From the NCBI RefSeq assembly GCF_019800885.1, contig NZ_JAHVKE010000001.1:434001-498000 (forward strand): 64,000 nucleotides of DNA, in the 5' to 3' direction. Below, piece by piece: positions 9,267 to 18,000 of the stretch. Under the pieces are notes generated by a model. It was given only the letters and a program-made list of their open reading frames with translations, was not told the origin of the DNA and made no database searches. The stretch's first letter is position 1; each line of letters opens with the position of its first letter. This DNA is from Maritalea mobilis. Lineage in GTDB: Bacteria; Pseudomonadota; Alphaproteobacteria; Rhodobacterales; Rhodobacteraceae. The position numbers and the translations under genes were made by a program.

Positions 9267-9983
9267 ATGACAGAGATGTTGTTTCGCACCGACCCCTACC
9301 GGAAATCGGCCACCGCCACGGTGACCGGCCTGACGGACGAGGGGGGCATCCTTCTTGACCGCACCGTGTTCTACCCGCGCGGCGGCGGACAGCCGGGCGA
9401 TTCCGGGCGGCTGGTCTGGGAAGGCGGCAAGTTGACCATCGCCACGGCCGTGAAGGGCGAGGGCGAGGATGTCATCCTCGTGCCGTCCGAGCCCGGCGCC
9501 TTGCCGCCCGTCGGCGCCGAGATCGACCAGCACCTCGATTGGGAGCGCCGCCACGGGCACATGCGCATCCACACCGCCCTGCATCTTCTGTCGGTCGTGA
9601 TCCCGCTGCCCGTGACCGGAGGCGCCATCGGCGCCGACAAGGGGCGGCTGGATTTCGACATGCCCGACGCGCCGGGCGACAAGGCCATTCTGGAAGGCCA
9701 GCTGAATACGCTCGTCACCCGTGACCTGCCCGTGACCGAGGACTGGATCACCGAGGCAGAACTCGACGCCAACCCGGCGCTGGTCAAGACGCTGTCGGTG
9801 CAGCCACCACGCGGGGCAGGGCGCATTCGCCTCGTGCGGATCGGCGAGGGCAAGGACCAGATCGACCTGCAACCCTGCGGCGGCACCCATGTCGCGCGCA
9901 CGGGAGAGATCGGCAAACTGACCATCACGAAGATCGAGAAAAAGGGGCGGCAGAACCGCCGCGTGACGATCGCGCTCACCTGA
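9267..9983 (+). CDS. alaX: alanyl-tRNA editing protein, AlaX family
   Basis: The 238-residue protein is a free-standing homologue of the AlaRS editing domain. It has the zinc motif HTALH (H102, H106) and the second half-site CGGTHVA (C204, H208), plus PRGGGQPGDSG near 38-48, typical of the AlaX-M class. It hydrolyses Ser- or Gly-tRNA(Ala) to prevent mistranslation. The ATG at 9267 lies 2 bp past the channel gene stop. The longer open frame upstream is only the shadow of that gene. No synthetase catalytic domain is present. Confidence 0.9.
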   Translation: MTEMLFRTDPYRKSATATVTGLTDEGGILLDRTVFYPRGGGQPGDSGRLVWEGGKLTIATAVKGEGEDVILVPSEPGALPPVGAEIDQHLDWERRHGHMRIHTALHLLSVVIPLPVTGGAIGADKGRLDFDMPDAPGDKAILEGQLNTLVTRDLPVTEDWITEAELDANPALVKTLSVQPPRGAGRIRLVRIGEGKDQIDLQPCGGTHVARTGEIGKLTITKIEKKGRQNRRVTIALT

Positions 9984-10131
9984 CCAAGACAGTGCACCCG
10001 TTTGTATTCCGCACCTGCTGTCTTGCGGCAGTCCTTGCGGGTCATCGCGCGTTGAACCCCGGTTCAGCGCGCTTTCTCCAGAGGCTTCCCGGCCTTCTGC
10101 CCGGGCGCATGATTTTCCACCCTTCTTAGGC

Positions 10132-10160
10132 TTGCACAGACCGCGCTCCGGCGCTATCCC
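10132..10160 (+). promoter_or_regulatory. sigma-70-type promoter of tRNA-Ser
   Basis: TTGCAC at 10132-10137, 17 bp, then TATCCC at 10155-10160; the mature tRNA begins 10 bp later. The spacing fits a housekeeping promoter with a very short 5' leader. The -10 match is moderate. Confidence 0.5.
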
Positions 10161-10169
10161 GGCGCGCAC

Positions 10170-10259
10170 GGAGAGGTGGCCGAGTGGTCGAAGGCGCACG
10201 CCTGGAACGCGTGTAGGCGGGAAACCGTCTCCAGGGTTCGAATCCCTGTCTCTCCGCCA
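10170..10259 (+). tRNA. tRNA-Ser (anticodon GGA)
   Basis: A 90-nt class II tRNA with a long variable arm. The acceptor stem GGAGAGG (10170-10176) pairs with TCTCTCC (10249-10255), followed by G and an encoded CCA (10257-10259). The anticodon arm is CACGC-CTGGAAC-GCGTG, which places GGA at positions 34-36 and reads UCC/UCU serine codons. The TPsiC arm GGTTCGAATCC is intact. No duplicate 3' tRNA end was noticed nearby, so there is no sign it served as an integration site. Confidence 0.96.
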
Positions 10260-10349
10260 CTTGCCCCATGCCCCTGATATGATGAGACATACAAAGTCGC
10301 GCCGCGAGGGGCGGTCGGGCGTCGTCTTTGGATATCTGTGGTTGGCGGC

Positions 10350-10377
10350 GGCTCGGGGGCAGACAGCCCCCTGAGCC
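10350..10377 (-). terminator. stem-loop at the end of the BKACE/TRAP/pca operon
   Basis: GGCTCGGGGGC (10350-10360) and GCCCCCTGAGCC (10366-10377) can pair around AGACA just after the BKACE stop. There is no T-run on the minus-strand side, so it is either a weak intrinsic terminator or a 3' stabilising hairpin. Confidence 0.45.
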
Positions 10378-10390
10378 TTCGTGGATCGCC

Positions 10391-11227
10391 TCAGGCTGCG
10401 CTGCGCAGCCCGAGGATCTCGCGCGCCTCGGCCGGGCTGGCCACGCTGCGGCCGGCCTTTTCGACGATGTCCACGGCGCGCTTGACTAGCGCCGCGTTCG
10501 ACGGTGCCAGCGTGTCGCGGTCGAGGCGGATATTGTCCTCAAGCCCGGTGCGCAGATGGCCCCCGGCCTCGGCCGCCCATTCGTTCAGATCGGCCTGGTG
10601 CCGCCCGATCCCGGCGGCGCACCACGGGGCGTCTTCACCGAACAGGCGATGGACCGTTTCGACATAGAAATCGAAGACGCGCCGGTCGACGGGCATCGCG
10701 TTCTTCACGCCCATGACGAATTGCACGTAAGGGGTGCCTTCCAGCTCGCCACGCTCCTGCATCAGCTTGGCCTGGAAGATGTGGCTGAGGTCGAAGGCCT
10801 CGATCTCGGGCTTCACGCCGTATTTGCGCATCTCGGAGGCCAACCATTGCACCAGCGCGGGGTCGTTTTCATAGACCCGCGTCGGGAAGTTGTTCGACCC
10901 AACCGAGAGCGACGCCATGTCGGGCGCCAGCGGCAGCATGCCCCCCCGGTCACGCCCCGCGCCCGAGCGGCCACCGGTCGAGAGTTGCACGATCATGCCG
11001 GGGCAATGGGCCTCGATCCCTTCCTTGAGCTTGGCGAAACGCTCCGGGTCCGAGGTGGGTTTGCCCTCGTCGTCGCGCACGTGGCAATGGGCGATGGACG
11101 CGCCGGCCTCGAACGCCGCGTGGGTGGATTCAACCTGCTCGGCGATGGTGACCGGGACCGCCGGGTTGTCTGCCTTGGTGGGCACCGAGCCGGTGATCGC
11201 GACACAGATGATGGCTGGGTTGGTCAT
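10391..11227 (-). CDS. BKACE family protein (beta-keto acid cleavage enzyme; 3-keto-5-aminohexanoate cleavage protein family)
   Basis: The 278-residue TIM-barrel protein has the metal motif HCHVRD (H47, H49) and the family sequences LSTGGRSG and VENDPALV-like VYENDPALVQW. BKACE enzymes condense a beta-keto acid with acetyl-CoA, giving acetoacetate and a new CoA ester; the substrate differs between subfamilies. The gene lies 36 bp after dctM at the end of an operon for 4-hydroxybenzoate and protocatechuate. I infer it may act on a beta-keto acid arising there (for example beta-ketoadipate) or on a separate TRAP substrate. The substrate is unassigned. Confidence 0.85.
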   Translation of the reverse strand: MTNPAIICVAITGSVPTKADNPAVPVTIAEQVESTHAAFEAGASIAHCHVRDDEGKPTSDPERFAKLKEGIEAHCPGMIVQLSTGGRSGAGRDRGGMLPLAPDMASLSVGSNNFPTRVYENDPALVQWLASEMRKYGVKPEIEAFDLSHIFQAKLMQERGELEGTPYVQFVMGVKNAMPVDRRVFDFYVETVHRLFGEDAPWCAAGIGRHQADLNEWAAEAGGHLRTGLEDNIRLDRDTLAPSNAALVKRAVDIVEKAGRSVASPAEAREILGLRSAA

Positions 11228-11263
11228 GGTTTCCTCCCGCAGTTTTTCCCGGAGATACCCGGT

Positions 11264-12619
11264 TCAGCCCTGCAACAACAGGGGCAATCCAAGGGTCAGT
11301 GACGGGAAGGCGATCAGGATGCCCACCCGCACGATCTCGGAGGCGAAGAACGGGGCCACGCCCCGGAACGTGGTCGACATCGGCACATCGCGCGCCAGCG
11401 AGGAGATGACGAAGACGTTCATCCCAACCGGCGGCGTGATCAGGCCCAGTTCCACCACGACGAGCGCCAATATCCCGAACCAGATCTTCAGGTGCTCGGT
11501 CGACATGCCATAGCCCGATCCGTCGGCGGGCTGGTAATCGCCGCCGTTCATCGCCACCAGCACCGGCCAGAAAAACGGCAGCACCAGAAGGATCATCGAC
11601 AGCGAGTCCATCAGGCAGCCCAGCAGGATCAGCGCCAGAAGAAGGATCAGCAGCACCATCATCGGCGTGAGCCCCGAGTTCACCGCCCAATCGGCGGCGA
11701 ATTGCGGAACGCCCGCACGCGACATGAAGATCTTGAGCAGTTCCGCACCCAGCAGGATCAGGAAGATCATGCCCGTGGTCGAGGCCGTCTCGCGCAGCGA
11801 GTCGAGGATGCCTTTCCGGGTGAGCTGCTTCTTCACCATCCCGAAGACGAACACGACGAAGACGCCGATGGCCGCCGCCGGGGTCGGGGTGTAGAGGCCG
11901 GCATAGATGCCGCCGATGACGATCCCGAAGACGATCAGGACAGGGATCATGCCGCGCGTTGCGGCCATGAACTCCGCCCGGCTGCCCGCGCCATGGGCGG
12001 GGCCTGCGTCGGGCCGGATCCGCACGTAGATGGCGATGGTCAGCAGGAACAGGATCACGGCGAGGATGCCGGGGATCAGCGCCGCCATGAACATGGTGAC
12101 GACATTGGCCTCGACGATGATGGCGTAGATCACCAGCACAACCGAGGGCGGGATCAGGATGCCCAGCACACCGCCCGCCGCGATGGAGCCGGTGGCAAGC
12201 GCAGGGGAGTAGTTGTAGCGCCGCAACTCGGGTAGGGCGACCTTGCCCATGGTCGAGGCGGTGGCCAGCGACGAGCCGCAGACCGCGCCAAAGCCGGCAC
12301 AGGCCGCGATCGAGGCCATGGCCGTGCCGCCGCGCATCCAGCCGAACCACGCGTTTGCGGCGCGGAACAGGTCCTGGCTCAGTCCCGTTTTCACCGCCAG
12401 CGCGCCCATCAGGACGAACATCGGCACGACCGACAGATCGTAGATCGAGAACTGCCCATAGGCCAGTGTCTTGAGCTGCGCGAGCAGGATATTCGGCCCG
12501 CTCAGCATCGTGGTGCCGACCGCGCCGACCAGGATCATCGCGTAGGCGATGGGAATGCGCAGGACGAGCAGAAGGATAAGGGCGGCGAGGCCCAACGCGC
12601 CAAGCGTGATCGGGTCCAT
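11264..12619 (-). CDS. dctM: TRAP transporter large permease (DctM)
   Basis: A 451-residue membrane protein with about 11-12 hydrophobic segments, including the DctM signatures GSSLATASTMGKVALPELRR and GILIPPSVVLVIYAI. It is the sodium-driven membrane subunit of a tripartite ATP-independent periplasmic transporter. The start at 12619 shares one base with the dctQ stop (TGATG), which means tight coupling. The 31 codons upstream in frame lie inside dctQ and are not used. Together with dctQ and dctP it probably imports a carboxylate; position behind pobA suggests an aromatic acid such as 4-hydroxybenzoate or a related compound. Confidence 0.92.
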   Translation of the reverse strand: MDPITLGALGLAALILLLVLRIPIAYAMILVGAVGTTMLSGPNILLAQLKTLAYGQFSIYDLSVVPMFVLMGALAVKTGLSQDLFRAANAWFGWMRGGTAMASIAACAGFGAVCGSSLATASTMGKVALPELRRYNYSPALATGSIAAGGVLGILIPPSVVLVIYAIIVEANVVTMFMAALIPGILAVILFLLTIAIYVRIRPDAGPAHGAGSRAEFMAATRGMIPVLIVFGIVIGGIYAGLYTPTPAAAIGVFVVFVFGMVKKQLTRKGILDSLRETASTTGMIFLILLGAELLKIFMSRAGVPQFAADWAVNSGLTPMMVLLILLLALILLGCLMDSLSMILLVLPFFWPVLVAMNGGDYQPADGSGYGMSTEHLKIWFGILALVVVELGLITPPVGMNVFVISSLARDVPMSTTFRGVAPFFASEIVRVGILIAFPSLTLGLPLLLQG

Positions 12620-13110
12620 CACTGTTCCCCTTGAATATCTTCGAAAAGGGTCATTGCCGCGGCCAGGATCAACAGGCCGAGCGAGACGAGGATCGGAACA
12701 TAGACCCACCACATCGGAATTTGCAGGATGGTGCTGGAATAGCTGTAGGTCATCTGGTCCACGAGACCGAAATACATCCGCCAGAGCAGCAGCGCCGCAA
12801 AGCCGAGCGCGATGGCGGAGCCGATGCTGTCGAGCGCCCGACGCAGGCCCGGTCCGGCCTTCTCGGTGAAGAGGTCCGCGCGCACGTTCTGCCGGTGCAA
12901 CTGGCAGAAGGGGAGAAAGGCGAAGGCGGCGGCCGCTACGCCCATCTCTGTCAGTTCCACGTCACCGGCAAAGGCGATGCCCAAGGCGCCGCCCAAGACC
13001 GACCAGACGTTCACGCAAACGAGGACGACGAGCACGAGCCCGCCGAGCAGGGCCCATGTGTCGATGGCTCGTGTCAGCCCTCGCCAGAGCGGTGTACCCG
13101 TCGTCCCCAT
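12619..13110 (-). CDS. dctQ: TRAP transporter small permease (DctQ)
   Basis: A 163-residue protein with four transmembrane helices, the usual size and topology of DctQ (PF04290). The end of helix 4, containing WWVYVPILVSLGLLIL, is well conserved in the family. It bridges the binding protein and the large permease. It starts 4 bp downstream of dctP and overlaps dctM by one base. Confidence 0.9.
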   Translation of the reverse strand: MGTTGTPLWRGLTRAIDTWALLGGLVLVVLVCVNVWSVLGGALGIAFAGDVELTEMGVAAAAFAFLPFCQLHRQNVRADLFTEKAGPGLRRALDSIGSAIALGFAALLLWRMYFGLVDQMTYSYSSTILQIPMWWVYVPILVSLGLLILAAAMTLFEDIQGEQ

Positions 13111-13114
13111 CGGT

Positions 13115-14143
13115 TCAGTTCCCTGCCGCGTCGATGGCCGCGCGGGCGGCCTCGACCAAGGCTGCGCCGTCGACGCCCGAGCCAGAGACCTCTTCGATCC
13201 AGCGGTCGACGACGCCCGCCAGCGGCGCCATCATGGCCTCGGTCTCTTCCTCGGACAGCACGATATGCGTGTTGCCGGCCTCGGTCGCCATGTTGATGCC
13301 GAAGTCGTCGGACGCACGCCAGATATCACCGACCTCTTGCAGCCAGGCCTCGTTCGACGCCTCGCGGAAGGCGGCCTGGATATCCTCGGGCAAGCTGTCC
13401 CAGGTGGCCTGGTTCATCGAGACCTGGAAGATCGAGGTGCCGAAGCGGGCCATGTTGGTTCCTTCGACCTGGTACTCGGTCTGCTCCTGCAGGCGCAGCG
13501 GCGGGATGATTTCCCAAGGGATCAGCGCGCCATCGACCGTGCCGCGCGACAGGGCTTGCGGCAGTTCCGGCACCGGCATGGCGACGGGGTTGGCGCCGAG
13601 GGCTTCGATCACCCAAGCACCGCTGCGCGAGGGGGTGCGCAGGTTCATGCCCTCGAGATCCGCGGGGCTGCGCACTTCGTCATCGACCATATGGAAGGCG
13701 TTGCCGGCATGGGCGTGCAGGAACATGACTTCGAGGCCCGCGTAGTCATCGGCAAGGTATTCGTCGAACATGGCGCCCATGGCGAGGTTGGCCGCCGCCG
13801 GATCGTTCAGGAACACGGTCGGCAGTTCGAACACCTCGGTGCGCGGGAAGAGACCCGGCGTGTAGCCGTTCAGGGTCCAGATCATGTCCACCACACCATC
13901 ACGGGCCTGCGCGGCCAGTTCCGGTGGACGGCCGCCGAGCGTCATCGAAGGGTAAACCTCGATATCGACGGCACCACCACTGAGTTCCTCGACCCGCTCG
14001 GCCCAGGGCACAAGCATCTGACGATGCGCGGGCGAGCGTTCTCCGAGGAAATGGTGGAGCGTCAGGGTATAGTCCTGCGCGGCGGCCGGGCTTGCCATCG
14101 CGGCGGCCAGTGCGAGGGCCGAAAGCGTCGTCTTGGTCTTCAT
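13115..14143 (-). CDS. dctP: TRAP transporter periplasmic solute-binding protein (DctP)
   Basis: A 342-residue protein with a Sec signal peptide (about 1-23, ending AAAQ) and the DctP fold (PF03480). The conserved region LRTPSRSGAWVIEALGANPV around 168-187 holds the arginine that normally pairs with the substrate carboxylate. The ligand cannot be read from sequence. It sits 36 bp downstream of pobA in the same direction, with AGGGAGG upstream of the start, so it is part of, or follows, the pca/pob transcript. A role in uptake of aromatic or beta-keto acids is inference from position. Confidence 0.9.
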   Translation of the reverse strand: MKTKTTLSALALAAAMASPAAAQDYTLTLHHFLGERSPAHRQMLVPWAERVEELSGGAVDIEVYPSMTLGGRPPELAAQARDGVVDMIWTLNGYTPGLFPRTEVFELPTVFLNDPAAANLAMGAMFDEYLADDYAGLEVMFLHAHAGNAFHMVDDEVRSPADLEGMNLRTPSRSGAWVIEALGANPVAMPVPELPQALSRGTVDGALIPWEIIPPLRLQEQTEYQVEGTNMARFGTSIFQVSMNQATWDSLPEDIQAAFREASNEAWLQEVGDIWRASDDFGINMATEAGNTHIVLSEEETEAMMAPLAGVVDRWIEEVSGSGVDGAALVEAARAAIDAAGN

Positions 14144-14179
14144 GTCATCCTCCCTTGGATTTTCAGACGTCTGCCGGGC

Positions 14180-15352
14180 CTAGAAAGGCAGCCCGATATA
14201 GTTTTCCGCAAGTCCCTTGCGGGCGGTTTCCGAGCGGACGAGGTAGTCGAACTCGGCCTTCTGCATCCGCTTCTCGAAAGCCCCGAGTTGCGGGAAATCA
14301 TGCATCATCTGGGTCAGCGACCACGAGAAGCGTTCAACCTTCCAAACTCGGGCAAGCGCCGTCTCGGAATAGCTGTCGATCCCATCTGCCGTGCCGTTGT
14401 TGAAGAACCGGTCCAGCGCCCGGTGCAGGTAATACACGTCCGAGACCGCAAGGTTGAGGCCCTTGGCCCCGGTTGGCGGCACGATATGGGCCGCGTCGCC
14501 CGCCAGGAACAGCGATCCATGGCGCATCGGTTCGGACACGAAGGACCGTAGCGGCGCGACGGACATTTCCAGCACCTCGCCCTCGGTCACCATGCCGTCG
14601 GCCACGTCGGCGGGGATACGTCGGCGCAATTCGTCCCAGAAGCGCTCGGGCGTCCAATCCTCGACCTTTTCCTCGACCGGCACCTGCACGTAGTAGCGGC
14701 TGACCTCGTCGGAGCGCATGGAGCACAGGGCAAAGCCGCGCTCATGGGCGGCATAGATCAGTTCGGGCGCGGCGGGCGGCGTCTTTGACAGCAGGCCCAG
14801 CCAGCCGAACGGGTAGGCGCGCTCGAATTCCTGCCGCACGCCATCCGGCATGGCCTTGCGCGACGGGCCGTGGAACCCGTCACACCCCGCGACGAAGCGC
14901 GCCTCAAGCCGGTGTTCCGCGCCGTCCTGCCGGTACATCACGACGGGGGCATCCGTCTCGACCCCTTCGATGCGCAGCACCTCGGCCTCGTGGATCACCT
15001 CGGCCCCGCGGGCGTCCAGCGCGGCATAGAGGTCGCGCGTCACTTCGGTCTGGCCGTAAACGGTGACGGTGGTCCCGGTCAGCGCCTCGAGGTCGATGCG
15101 CAGGCGTTCGTCATGCCAGCTGAATTCGACCCCGTCATGCGGCTGACCCTCGGCGGCAAGGCGGTCGCCCACGCCCGCCTCGGTCAGAACCTTCACGCTG
15201 CCCGATTCCAGCACGCCCGCGCGGATGCGGCCCAGCACGTAGTCGCGCGAGCGGCGCTCCAGAACGACCGAGTCGATCCCGCTTAGGTGCAGAAGTTGCG
15301 ACAGCAGCAGCCCGGCAGGACCGCCGCCGATGATGGCGACCTGTGTCTTCAC
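14180..15352 (-). CDS. pobA: 4-hydroxybenzoate 3-monooxygenase
   Basis: A 390-residue flavoprotein of the p-hydroxybenzoate hydroxylase family. The FAD dinucleotide motif GGGPAG is at 9-14, the DG motif is in AGCDGFHGPSRK, and the second FAD motif GDAAHIVPPTGAKGLN lies near residue 290. Length matches Pseudomonas PobA. It converts 4-hydroxybenzoate to protocatechuate with NADPH and O2. Its ATG overlaps the pcaB stop by 4 bp, so the product is fed directly to the neighbouring ring-cleavage enzymes. No divergent pobR is present; control is probably through pcaQ. Confidence 0.95.
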   Translation of the reverse strand: MKTQVAIIGGGPAGLLLSQLLHLSGIDSVVLERRSRDYVLGRIRAGVLESGSVKVLTEAGVGDRLAAEGQPHDGVEFSWHDERLRIDLEALTGTTVTVYGQTEVTRDLYAALDARGAEVIHEAEVLRIEGVETDAPVVMYRQDGAEHRLEARFVAGCDGFHGPSRKAMPDGVRQEFERAYPFGWLGLLSKTPPAAPELIYAAHERGFALCSMRSDEVSRYYVQVPVEEKVEDWTPERFWDELRRRIPADVADGMVTEGEVLEMSVAPLRSFVSEPMRHGSLFLAGDAAHIVPPTGAKGLNLAVSDVYYLHRALDRFFNNGTADGIDSYSETALARVWKVERFSWSLTQMMHDFPQLGAFEKRMQKAEFDYLVRSETARKGLAENYIGLPF

Positions 15353-16659
15353 GTCATGTGTCCTCTTGATGCGGCGAAAGTCCGGGCCAGGCGCGGCGCA
15401 TGGCCTGCGGCGGCCAACGGGTCCATCGCGTCGGTCCAGTCGAGTTCGGGATGAGCGGCGCGGAGCGCCGCGACGGGGTTATCGGTGGCCAGCGCCCCGG
15501 CCATCGCGTCGCGCGCGTCGCTGCGTGGCATATGGGCGGCAAGCAGGTAGGTCAGCCGTTCCGAGAATGGGCCGATACCGGCGTCGGCGAGGTTCTGTGC
15601 CATCGCCTCGCGGTTCGGCTGCAACCCGTCGAGCGCGCGGGCGATGTTGTCGAGGGCTGCCGCCGAGGCCCCGCAGAGCGGCCGCAGCGAGAGCCATTCG
15701 AGCCCCCAGGCTGCGCCGTCGCGCTGGCTGACATGGAGCGCGGCCTCGGTCACCGCGCCCTGAAGATGCGCCGCGAAACGGGCAAGCGACTGCGCCGCCT
15801 CGGCGCGCACCGGGTTCACCTTGTGCGGCATGGCTGACGATCCGCCACCCGAGAGGCGCAGTTCCCCGATGCCCGTCGCGGCGAGAAGGGCGAGGTCGGC
15901 CCCGATCCGTCCGGCCTGCATCGCGACGGCGGCGGATGCGGCAGCGAGATCGGAGATGCGGGTGCGCTGACGGTGCCACGGGGCCGGGTTGGCCTTGAGC
16001 CCAAGCCGCCCAGCCATATCCTCGCGGATCGCGTCGGCCCGGTCCCCGAGGGCGCCATCGGTTCCGGCGGCCCCATGCAGGGACAGGTCGCACAGGCGCG
16101 TGGCGGCTTCGGCCAGCCGGTCCTTGGCGTCGGCCAATCCCATCCCCCAATCGGCCACCACGGCGCCGAAGGTGGTGGGCACGGCCCCTTGCGTGCGCGT
16201 GCGGGCCAGCATCACCGTCTCCGCCTCGGCCCCGGCAAGATCGGCGAGGCGGTCCAGCACGGCGTCGGCCTCGGTGCCCATCCGGTCCGCGAAGTCGCAC
16301 AGGCACAGCACGGTCGCGCTGTCCACGATATCCTGAGACGTTGCGCCCCAATGGAGCGCGTCGGCCCCCTGCGCGTCGAGCCGCGCGCGCAGCGCGGCCA
16401 AAAGGGCAGGGATCGGCACACCGTCCCGCGCGGCCCCCTCGGCCAGGTCGGCGGGCGACAGGGAGGCGTCGGACAGCGCCACGGCGATCCGTGCGCCGCT
16501 GCCATCCGGTGTCAGGCCTTGCGCTTCGCAGGCCTCGGCCAAGGCCACCTCGACACGGATCATGGCGGCGACGAGCGCGTCGTCTCCGAGGCAGTCGCGG
16601 GCCATCGCGCTGCCGAACAGATCCTGCCACATCGGGCTGTCGAGGGGGGAAAGGGACAT
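15349..16659 (-). CDS. pcaB: 3-carboxy-cis,cis-muconate cycloisomerase
   Basis: A 436-residue member of the fumarase/aspartase superfamily. It has the signature GGGSSAMPHKVNP and WGATSQDIVDSATV, the usual active-site segments of bacterial PcaB. The enzyme lactonises beta-carboxymuconate to gamma-carboxymuconolactone. The start at 16659 gives MSLSPLDSPMW, the normal N-terminus; the longer frame runs into pcaG. It is 14 bp downstream of pcaG and overlaps pobA by 4 bp. Confidence 0.93.
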   Translation of the reverse strand: MSLSPLDSPMWQDLFGSAMARDCLGDDALVAAMIRVEVALAEACEAQGLTPDGSGARIAVALSDASLSPADLAEGAARDGVPIPALLAALRARLDAQGADALHWGATSQDIVDSATVLCLCDFADRMGTEADAVLDRLADLAGAEAETVMLARTRTQGAVPTTFGAVVADWGMGLADAKDRLAEAATRLCDLSLHGAAGTDGALGDRADAIREDMAGRLGLKANPAPWHRQRTRISDLAAASAAVAMQAGRIGADLALLAATGIGELRLSGGGSSAMPHKVNPVRAEAAQSLARFAAHLQGAVTEAALHVSQRDGAAWGLEWLSLRPLCGASAAALDNIARALDGLQPNREAMAQNLADAGIGPFSERLTYLLAAHMPRSDARDAMAGALATDNPVAALRAAHPELDWTDAMDPLAAAGHAPRLARTFAASRGHMT

Positions 16660-16673
16660 CGCGCCAGGTCGCC

Positions 16674-17273
16674 TTACATGTCCAGGAACACGGTTTCGCC
16701 CGGCCCTTGCAGGCGAATGTCGAACCGATAGCGGCCATCGCCCTGCGGCTTGGCGATCAGGGTCTCGACCCGGTCGCGCTGTTCGATCCGCGACAGGACC
16801 GGATCGGCATCGCGGTCGGCATCCTCGAAATAGATGCGGGTCTGAAGGCCCATGTTGATCCCGCGCGCCACGATCCAAAGCGCGATATGGGGCGACTGAA
16901 CCCGGCCATCGGGTAGGCTGACCGCGCCGGGCTTGACCGTGCGCAGGGTGAATTCCGCGCTCTCGGGATCGATGGCGAAGCGGCAGAAGCCGCTGACCGC
17001 CGGATCGGCCCCCTCGGTTCCGGGGAAACGCCCCGCTGCGTCGGCCTGCCAGCTTTCGATCAGCGCGTCACGCAACGGCCAGCCGGTGCCGTCCAGCACC
17101 TGACCGGCGATCTCGATGACCTCGCCCTTTGCGCCCTCGGCAATCGGGCTTTGGCCGAGTTCCTTTTCATACGCCCCGGCATTGCCCGCCCAGGTCGGCA
17201 TCAGGCCAAGATGAACGTAGGGACCAGCGGTCTGCGACGGCGTTTCGCGCCATTGGGTCAGTTTCTGCACCAT
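16674..17273 (-). CDS. pcaG: protocatechuate 3,4-dioxygenase alpha subunit
   Basis: A 199-residue intradiol dioxygenase-fold protein beginning MVQKLTQWRETPSQTAGPYV, as PcaG does. It has the conserved SWQADAAGRFPG and SPHIALWIVARGINMGLQTR. PcaG lacks the iron ligands of the beta subunit and forms half of the active site. It starts one base after the pcaH stop. The two subunits cleave protocatechuate between the hydroxylated carbons to beta-carboxy-cis,cis-muconate. Confidence 0.94.
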   Translation of the reverse strand: MVQKLTQWRETPSQTAGPYVHLGLMPTWAGNAGAYEKELGQSPIAEGAKGEVIEIAGQVLDGTGWPLRDALIESWQADAAGRFPGTEGADPAVSGFCRFAIDPESAEFTLRTVKPGAVSLPDGRVQSPHIALWIVARGINMGLQTRIYFEDADRDADPVLSRIEQRDRVETLIAKPQGDGRYRFDIRLQGPGETVFLDM

Positions 17274-17274
17274 G

Positions 17275-18000
17275 TCACATCCCCTCCGGACGGTTTTCAA
17301 ACCACGCCTGACGCCGCCCGCGCAGGACAATGTCGAAGCGATAGGCGAGGTGATCGAGCGGACGCGCCTGGCTCATGTCGAGGGGCGCCATGAGACTGTC
17401 GAGTTGCCCGCGGTCCTTGACCGTGGCCGCGATGGGGCAGCGATGGATCAGCGGGTCGCCCTCGAAATACATCTGGGTGATCAGGCGCTGGCCGAAACAC
17501 GGGCCCGACAGCGCGAAATGGATATGCGCAGGCCGCCAGTCATTGCCACGGTTGGGCCAGGGGTAGGCGCCCGGTTTGATCGTGAAGAAGGCATAGGCGC
17601 CGCTTTCGTCGGACAGGCAGCGTCCGGCGCCGCCGAAATTCGGGTCGAGCGGCGCGAGGTAGCCGTCCTTCTTGTGGCGGTAGCGTCCGCCTGCATTGGC
17701 CTGCCAGACCTCGACCAATGCGCCGGGGATGCCGCGCCCGGTCTCGTCCGTCACGCGGCCATGCACGAGAATGCGCTCGCCGATGGCTTCGGCCTTGCCC
17801 TTGGTCCAGTTGCGGATCAGGTCGTGGTCCAGCGCGCCGAGATCGGAATGGCCGAAGCGCGGGCCGGTTTCCTCGGTCGGCGTGGACTCCAGCGACAACA
17901 GGGGCAGGGACGGCGAGCGGGTGACGCTCGTCTTGTATTGGGGATCGTAGGCGACCGGATGCGCCGAGCGGTCCCGCGGGATCAGTCTTCCTTGCGACAT
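17275..18000 (-). CDS. pcaH: protocatechuate 3,4-dioxygenase beta subunit
   Basis: The 241-residue catalytic subunit carries all four non-haem Fe(III) ligands in the expected spacing: Y107 (GRYRHK), Y146 (PGAYPW), H159 and H161 (AHIHF). Length is typical of PcaH. It overlaps the end of pcaC by 19 bp and precedes pcaG by one base, consistent with 1:1 production of the two subunits. Confidence 0.95.
   Translation of the reverse strand: MSQGRLIPRDRSAHPVAYDPQYKTSVTRSPSLPLLSLESTPTEETGPRFGHSDLGALDHDLIRNWTKGKAEAIGERILVHGRVTDETGRGIPGALVEVWQANAGGRYRHKKDGYLAPLDPNFGGAGRCLSDESGAYAFFTIKPGAYPWPNRGNDWRPAHIHFALSGPCFGQRLITQMYFEGDPLIHRCPIAATVKDRGQLDSLMAPLDMSQARPLDHLAYRFDIVLRGRRQAWFENRPEGM

Noticed and set aside
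10170-10259. tRNA-Ser as the attachment site of a genomic island starting at 10.3 kb
   Set aside because: No integrase, no repeated tRNA 3' end noticed, and the following genes are ordinary Rhodobacteraceae catabolic genes.
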